Source: Niebla homalea (lineage: Eukaryota > Ascomycota > Lecanoromycetes > Lecanorales > Ramalinaceae). Taken from it: a stretch of 64,000 nt of DNA. The stretch is from contig JAHGAU010000003.1 in assembly GCA_019925105.1 (NCBI GenBank), positions 1,426,001-1,490,000 of the forward strand, in the 5' to 3' direction. Shown piece by piece: positions 60,486-64,000 of this stretch. Position 1 is the first letter of the stretch. The number at the start of each line of letters is the position of its first letter. The translations under genes and the position numbers were made by a program. Under the pieces are notes generated by a model. That model was not told the DNA's origin, made no database searches, and saw only the letters and a list, made by a program, of their open reading frames with translations.

Positions 60486-61636
60486 ATGGTTTGTGGCTCT
60501 TTAATGAGGATGCTCCCCCTTCTGCTGCTTGCAGCTTCCCCCTCACTTGCATCGGCAGTCCTCGATCCTCGACAGTACGCGTATTTGATGGGTTATCCTA
60601 TTTATCACAATGGCCCTTACCCATTCCTGGCATGTACTCCTTCACAAGGCCGGGCGCTCGTGGACCTATTCGCCAAAATTGGGGACACCCTGACCAATCA
60701 GATCATACCGGCCGTGTCGAGGACGAGGCTCAGCGCTCAGGATCCTAACCAAGACGCTTTTAGGGTCTTCTTCTCGTCCAACCGCAGGGCCGATGTTAAG
60801 GATGTTTTCCAGAATATAGTCGATCGACCGTTTGTATTCTCCACTGGTGTACAGCGTAATAAGCCAAACATCATATGCCTGAATGATGAGGGGACACCTC
60901 AAGAATTAAAGCGCCACCAGCCGCTCTGCTACAGCCTCCCAGGTCAACCAGCAGCCTTTACCTCCGCCGCACAACCAGGGTAATCAGATCCCACATGCGC
61001 ACTCTCGGTCTCTGCTGACCTGAGATCGATCTTCTTAGGGGTGGCACAGAAATATTCATCTGCCCAACATTCTTCACCAACTTCAAACCATACCCCGAGG
61101 CAGGCCTGAACTGCCCCACTATGGATTATTCCATCAACACCCATCAGTTCAAGCTTCATTCAGATGCAGTGGTAAACCAATTTGCCATCCTGGTCCACGA
61201 GTTATCCCACGTGTATCATCCCGATCCTACTATGGGACGCAACGAGGTTTATGACCTCAACACAATCATCAATGCCATGCCAGGGTTCCCATTCACCGCA
61301 GACGCACAGTTGAACAATGCCAACAATTACGGTTTCTACGCGGTTTGTGAGTCCAGTGATCAGTTGACTCATGTGTAGGGAGCTTTGCTTACCACACTCC
61401 TAGGCGTTTATCTGGGATGTAAAGATTATCCACTTCCACTCCCAAGTAATACGGGCGGCAGGATGCGAAGGTCTTTAGATTTGGAGAACATCGCCCACGC
61501 CTTCATGAAGAGGCAAGCGTCAGACGCGACAATGAATACAACGGTTCCCATCCCTAACGTCGTCGACAACGTCCCGCCTGAGCCGGGATTCGATGCCGAT
61601 GCACTCCAGGCCAACTTGACGGCGCTAGGATATTGA
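60486..61636 (+). CDS. Secreted zincin-like metalloprotease (deuterolysin/M35-like)
   Basis: This is a predicted extracellular zinc protein. Exons are 60486-60979, 61039-61346 and 61404-61636, giving 344 residues. Residues 1-24 form a signal peptide (LPLLLLAASPSLASA). The zinc-binding motif HELSH lies at 218-222, inside LVHELSHVYHPDP. Downstream, ADAQLNNANNYGFYAV resembles the DAxxNADNYxxFA segment of deuterolysin-like fungal proteins, where an aspartate normally gives the third zinc ligand; here the matching position reads Asn. Eight or so cysteines fit a disulfide-bonded secreted fold. Proteolytic activity is uncertain because of the altered ligand. A basic RMRRSLDLE site and a Pro/Asn-rich tail follow. 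The frame matches exactly at all joins. Confidence 0.75.
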
Positions 61637-62228
61637 GGATATTGAGGATATGATGATCTTGGATCGCATCATTGGGTTGTCGATTGATTCGATCGATGCT
61701 TCGACCTCAATCATTCTTGCAAGGTCGCTGTAAGGTTGCAGCGTGGACTGGCAAATGGACCGAACATGAACCTTGATCCAGTGGCGTAGTGCTTGACCTG
61801 AAGACTACCAACCGAGGTTTAAGGACAGAGCTATTGGCCGACGTTCAGTATAAGCAGTGTTTTATATTCTTATCCTTTTCTACCTTTACGGACTTGAAAA
61901 AATCTGGAAATCTCCAAGAAAGAAGTTCAGCCACTAGAGAATTGAATTCTAGAAAATCGCAGTAAACATGCTCCTTTGGTTACAGAGTCTACCGTCGCCG
62001 GCCAAGAACGTTGTCCCCAACCCTCGTATTCCGTACACAGACTGCTTTGGGATTTGGATACGGACTGCCTTGGACTGCCTTACTCGTCACCCTATGTTGT
62101 CAAAACCCTACGATTGGCGCGTCTGGGGAAGGCTTATCGATAAGGAATATCTGGCATCATTAACGTCATGTCTTCATTTTCACTTCTCCACCATCGAAGG
62201 CAGAATTTCGTAAAAATCAGGGCGTAAA
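61637..62228. other. Intergenic, upstream of the aldo-keto reductase
   Basis: No gene is supported. An 81-codon frame at 61968-62213 has no recognisable content. Confidence 0.45.
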
Positions 62229-63483
62229 ATGGTACTTCCAGGAAAGCCAGAATCGTAAGTATCCAATCTCAAAAACATCTCACCGCATTTCATTACCGGG
62301 ATTGACACATCTAACAGGCATCTCCACCCGCATCACAAGCCCCTCCCTGCAGAGTTCCAATCCACGCCCGAAGGTCGCAAAGCCGCAGACGAATACTACG
62401 CTTCCAAACAATCTAGCACCATGGACGACTCCTCGAAGCTGTCCATCGAAGACACACTCCCCCTCACCAACTCCACCCACAAGATCCCTCGCCTTGGCTT
62501 CGGGCTCTACCTCTCCCCACCCGCCGTCAGCACCGAATCATGCCTCACCGCCCTCCGCTCCGGCTACCGCCACATCGACTCTGCGCAATACTACCAAAAT
62601 GAGTCCGAAATGGGCGCTGCGGTACGAGCGAGCGGGATCCCTCGCTCAGAAGTCTTTTTGTGCACCAAAATCTTGAGCCCTGGAGGTAGTCCGGAAAAGA
62701 CGTATCATAAGCTCCTTGACAGCGTGAAGAAGATTCGAGGTGAGGCTGAAGACACGGAGGGGGAGGACAAGGCATATGTGGATCTCTTTCTGATACATTC
62801 GCCGCATGCGGGGGCGAAGGCGAGGAAGGAGATGTGGCAGGGTTTGGAGAGGTTGTTTGAGGAAGGCAGGGCCAAGGCGATCGGGGTCAGTAATTTTGGG
62901 GTGGGGGCGATTGAGGAAATGAGAGAGTGGGCCAAGGTGTTTCCGCCAATGGTGAATCAAATTGAGGTGCGTGAACTTCGGATGTCTTCTTCTTTGCAAT
63001 TGCGCGGCTTTGAATTGTGTCCGGTGGTTGACCCGTGATGTCTGATGCGGCATGGGCCTGATTGACCAGCGGTCCGCGCCATGTGTGCATTGAACTTGCG
63101 TTTTGAAAGCAAGTATTCTCTCTTTATTCTGACATATCTGCCTTCCCTAGCTTCACCCTTGGTGCCAACAGCGCACCATCGTCGACTACTGCAAAAAGAA
63201 GAATATGGTCATCGAAGCCTATGCTCCACTGGTCAGGAATCAGAAAGCGCATGATCAGAATCTGGTCAAAATATCAGAAAAGCTGCATCGTACCACCGCT
63301 CAAATCCTCATCCGATACAGCCTTCAAAAGGGCTGGGTGAGCCTACCCAAGAGCGATACGCCTAGTCGTATCACTGCAAATGCTGATGTATATGGGTTCG
63401 AGCTATCTGGTGAGGACATGCAAGCGCTGGATGCTCTGGATCAGGGAGATGATGGGTCAATTGTAGAGGCCGTGAAAAATTGA
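62229..63483 (+). CDS. Aldo-keto reductase
   Basis: This is an NADPH-dependent reductase of aldehydes and ketones, in the cytosol. Exons are 62229-62254, 62318-62966 and 63151-63483, giving 335 residues. The 26-nt first exon is inferred from ATG 62229, a GTAAGT donor and a CTAACAG acceptor; it adds about 43 residues before the internal ATG at 62421, which is the alternative start. The (beta/alpha)8 core begins at IPRLGFGLY. The catalytic tetrad is D96 and Y101 (HIDSAQYY), K126 (CTKIL) and H169 (LIHSP). GVSNFG, NQIELHPW and the C-terminal IPKS-equivalent LPKSDTPSRI, for NADPH binding, follow. It could act on an aldehyde made by the nearby A-T-R enzyme, but distance (about 5.4 kb) makes this speculative. 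Confidence 0.9.
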
Positions 63484-63843
63484 ACGATCTGCGCTTCGAT
63501 AAAGACTACTAATTGCACATCCTCTCAATGAACAGATACTGTAATCCATTGCGCATGCTCTTAAATGCCCTATGAAGAACTCTCATAACCAAAAAAATAC
63601 CTGGTTTCCTTTGCACGAGGCAAAAGCACTCCTCAATAATCTCCTCAATCACATATCAAACGTCCTAATCCGGCTACCCGCAGAAACCCCCTAGGTATTT
63701 ACCTCAACATACCCCAAACCCCCCATCCCCATCCCCATCCTCCATCCACACCAACCAATAACCCTTCCCTCTCAAAAGACCCACCGCAACGCACGCACAC
63801 CATACACATCCCTCTCCCATCCCAATCCACAAAAACAAACAAA
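63484..63843. other. Convergent 3' intergenic region
   Basis: It lies between the aldo-keto reductase stop and the stop of the minus-strand partial gene. It is A/C-rich with a short CCCCAT repeat near 63720-63740 and no gene. Confidence 0.4.
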
Positions 63844-63999
63844 TTACCAAATAAAGTCATGACCGAACTCGCCCTCCAGCTCCTCTTCTCCCTCTACATC
63901 CTCCTCGTCCTTATCCCACGCATCCTGGACCAGGGCCGCTGGCTGCGTCCGGTCTTCTTCGGTCGCTGAATGGTGAGCTACATCGGCGAGATGCAACAA
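63844..63999 (-). CDS. 3' end of an unidentified gene with acidic C-terminus, cut by window edge
   Basis: A minus-strand frame is open from the window edge for 51 codons and stops with TAA at 63846-63844. It ends in a Glu/Asp-rich stretch (EEDVEGEEELEGEF) and HDFIW. A plus-strand ATG frame over the same bases (63860-63970, 36 residues, hydrophobic) is taken as its antisense shadow. The fragment is too short to name. Confidence 0.4.
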   Translation of the reverse strand: MLHLADVAHHSATEEDRTQPAALVQDAWDKDEEDVEGEEELEGEFGHDFIW

Positions 64000-64000
64000 C

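Noticed and set aside
1..64000. tRNA genes, rRNA genes and CRISPR arrays
   Set aside because: No cloverleaf with a clear B-box (GGTTCGANNCC), no rRNA-like block, and no regularly spaced identical repeats with unique spacers were found by eye. CRISPR is not expected in a fungal nuclear genome.

Overview
The window looks like nuclear DNA of a filamentous ascomycete (Pezizomycotina). The evidence is short spliceosomal introns of about 45-95 nt with GT..CTNAC..AG signals, a fungal-type U6 snRNA gene, a fungal highly reducing polyketide synthase (HR-PKS), a PDR-type ABC pump, an NRPS-like reductase, and a RIT1 orthologue. No species is assigned. All exon joins were read by eye from reading-frame continuity and family motifs. 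No alignment or database search was run.

Region 1 (1-18.5 kb) is a polyketide-type biosynthetic cluster. It holds an HR-PKS (KS-AT-DH-MT-ER-KR, cut by the window edge), a CYP52-like P450, an FSH1/LovG-type serine hydrolase, and a cellulose-synthase-like GT2 glycosyltransferase. Together they suggest a reduced polyketide chain that is released by the hydrolase, hydroxylated and glycosylated. The PKS, however, carries two in-frame stop codons inside conserved domains and several exon joins that do not fit cleanly, so the cluster may be dying. A diverged inverted repeat flanks the P450 and hydrolase, and a separate 194-codon frame with three internal stops lies near the glycosyltransferase.

Region 2 (18.5-39.4 kb) is gene-poor and decayed. 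It has one convincing small secreted cysteine-rich protein with mirror-symmetric cysteine spacing, a large broken gene at 28.3-30.6 kb, and a U6 snRNA gene at 34.47 kb. It also has five separate families of local tandem or inverted repeats (units of about 75, 160, 138, 182 and 72 bp). Several repeats look like duplicated former coding sequence.

Region 3 (39.4-64 kb) is gene-dense. In order: two hypothetical acidic proteins, RIT1 (initiator-tRNA ribosyl phosphate transferase), an NCS1 nucleobase/cation permease, a full-size PDR ABC transporter, a divergently placed NRPS-like A-T-R reductase, an MFS sugar-type permease, a secreted zincin-like metalloprotease, an aldo-keto reductase, and the 3' end of a minus-strand gene leaving the window. 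The ABC pump, A-T-R enzyme, MFS permease and aldo-keto reductase could form a second small metabolite locus that makes, reduces and exports a product.
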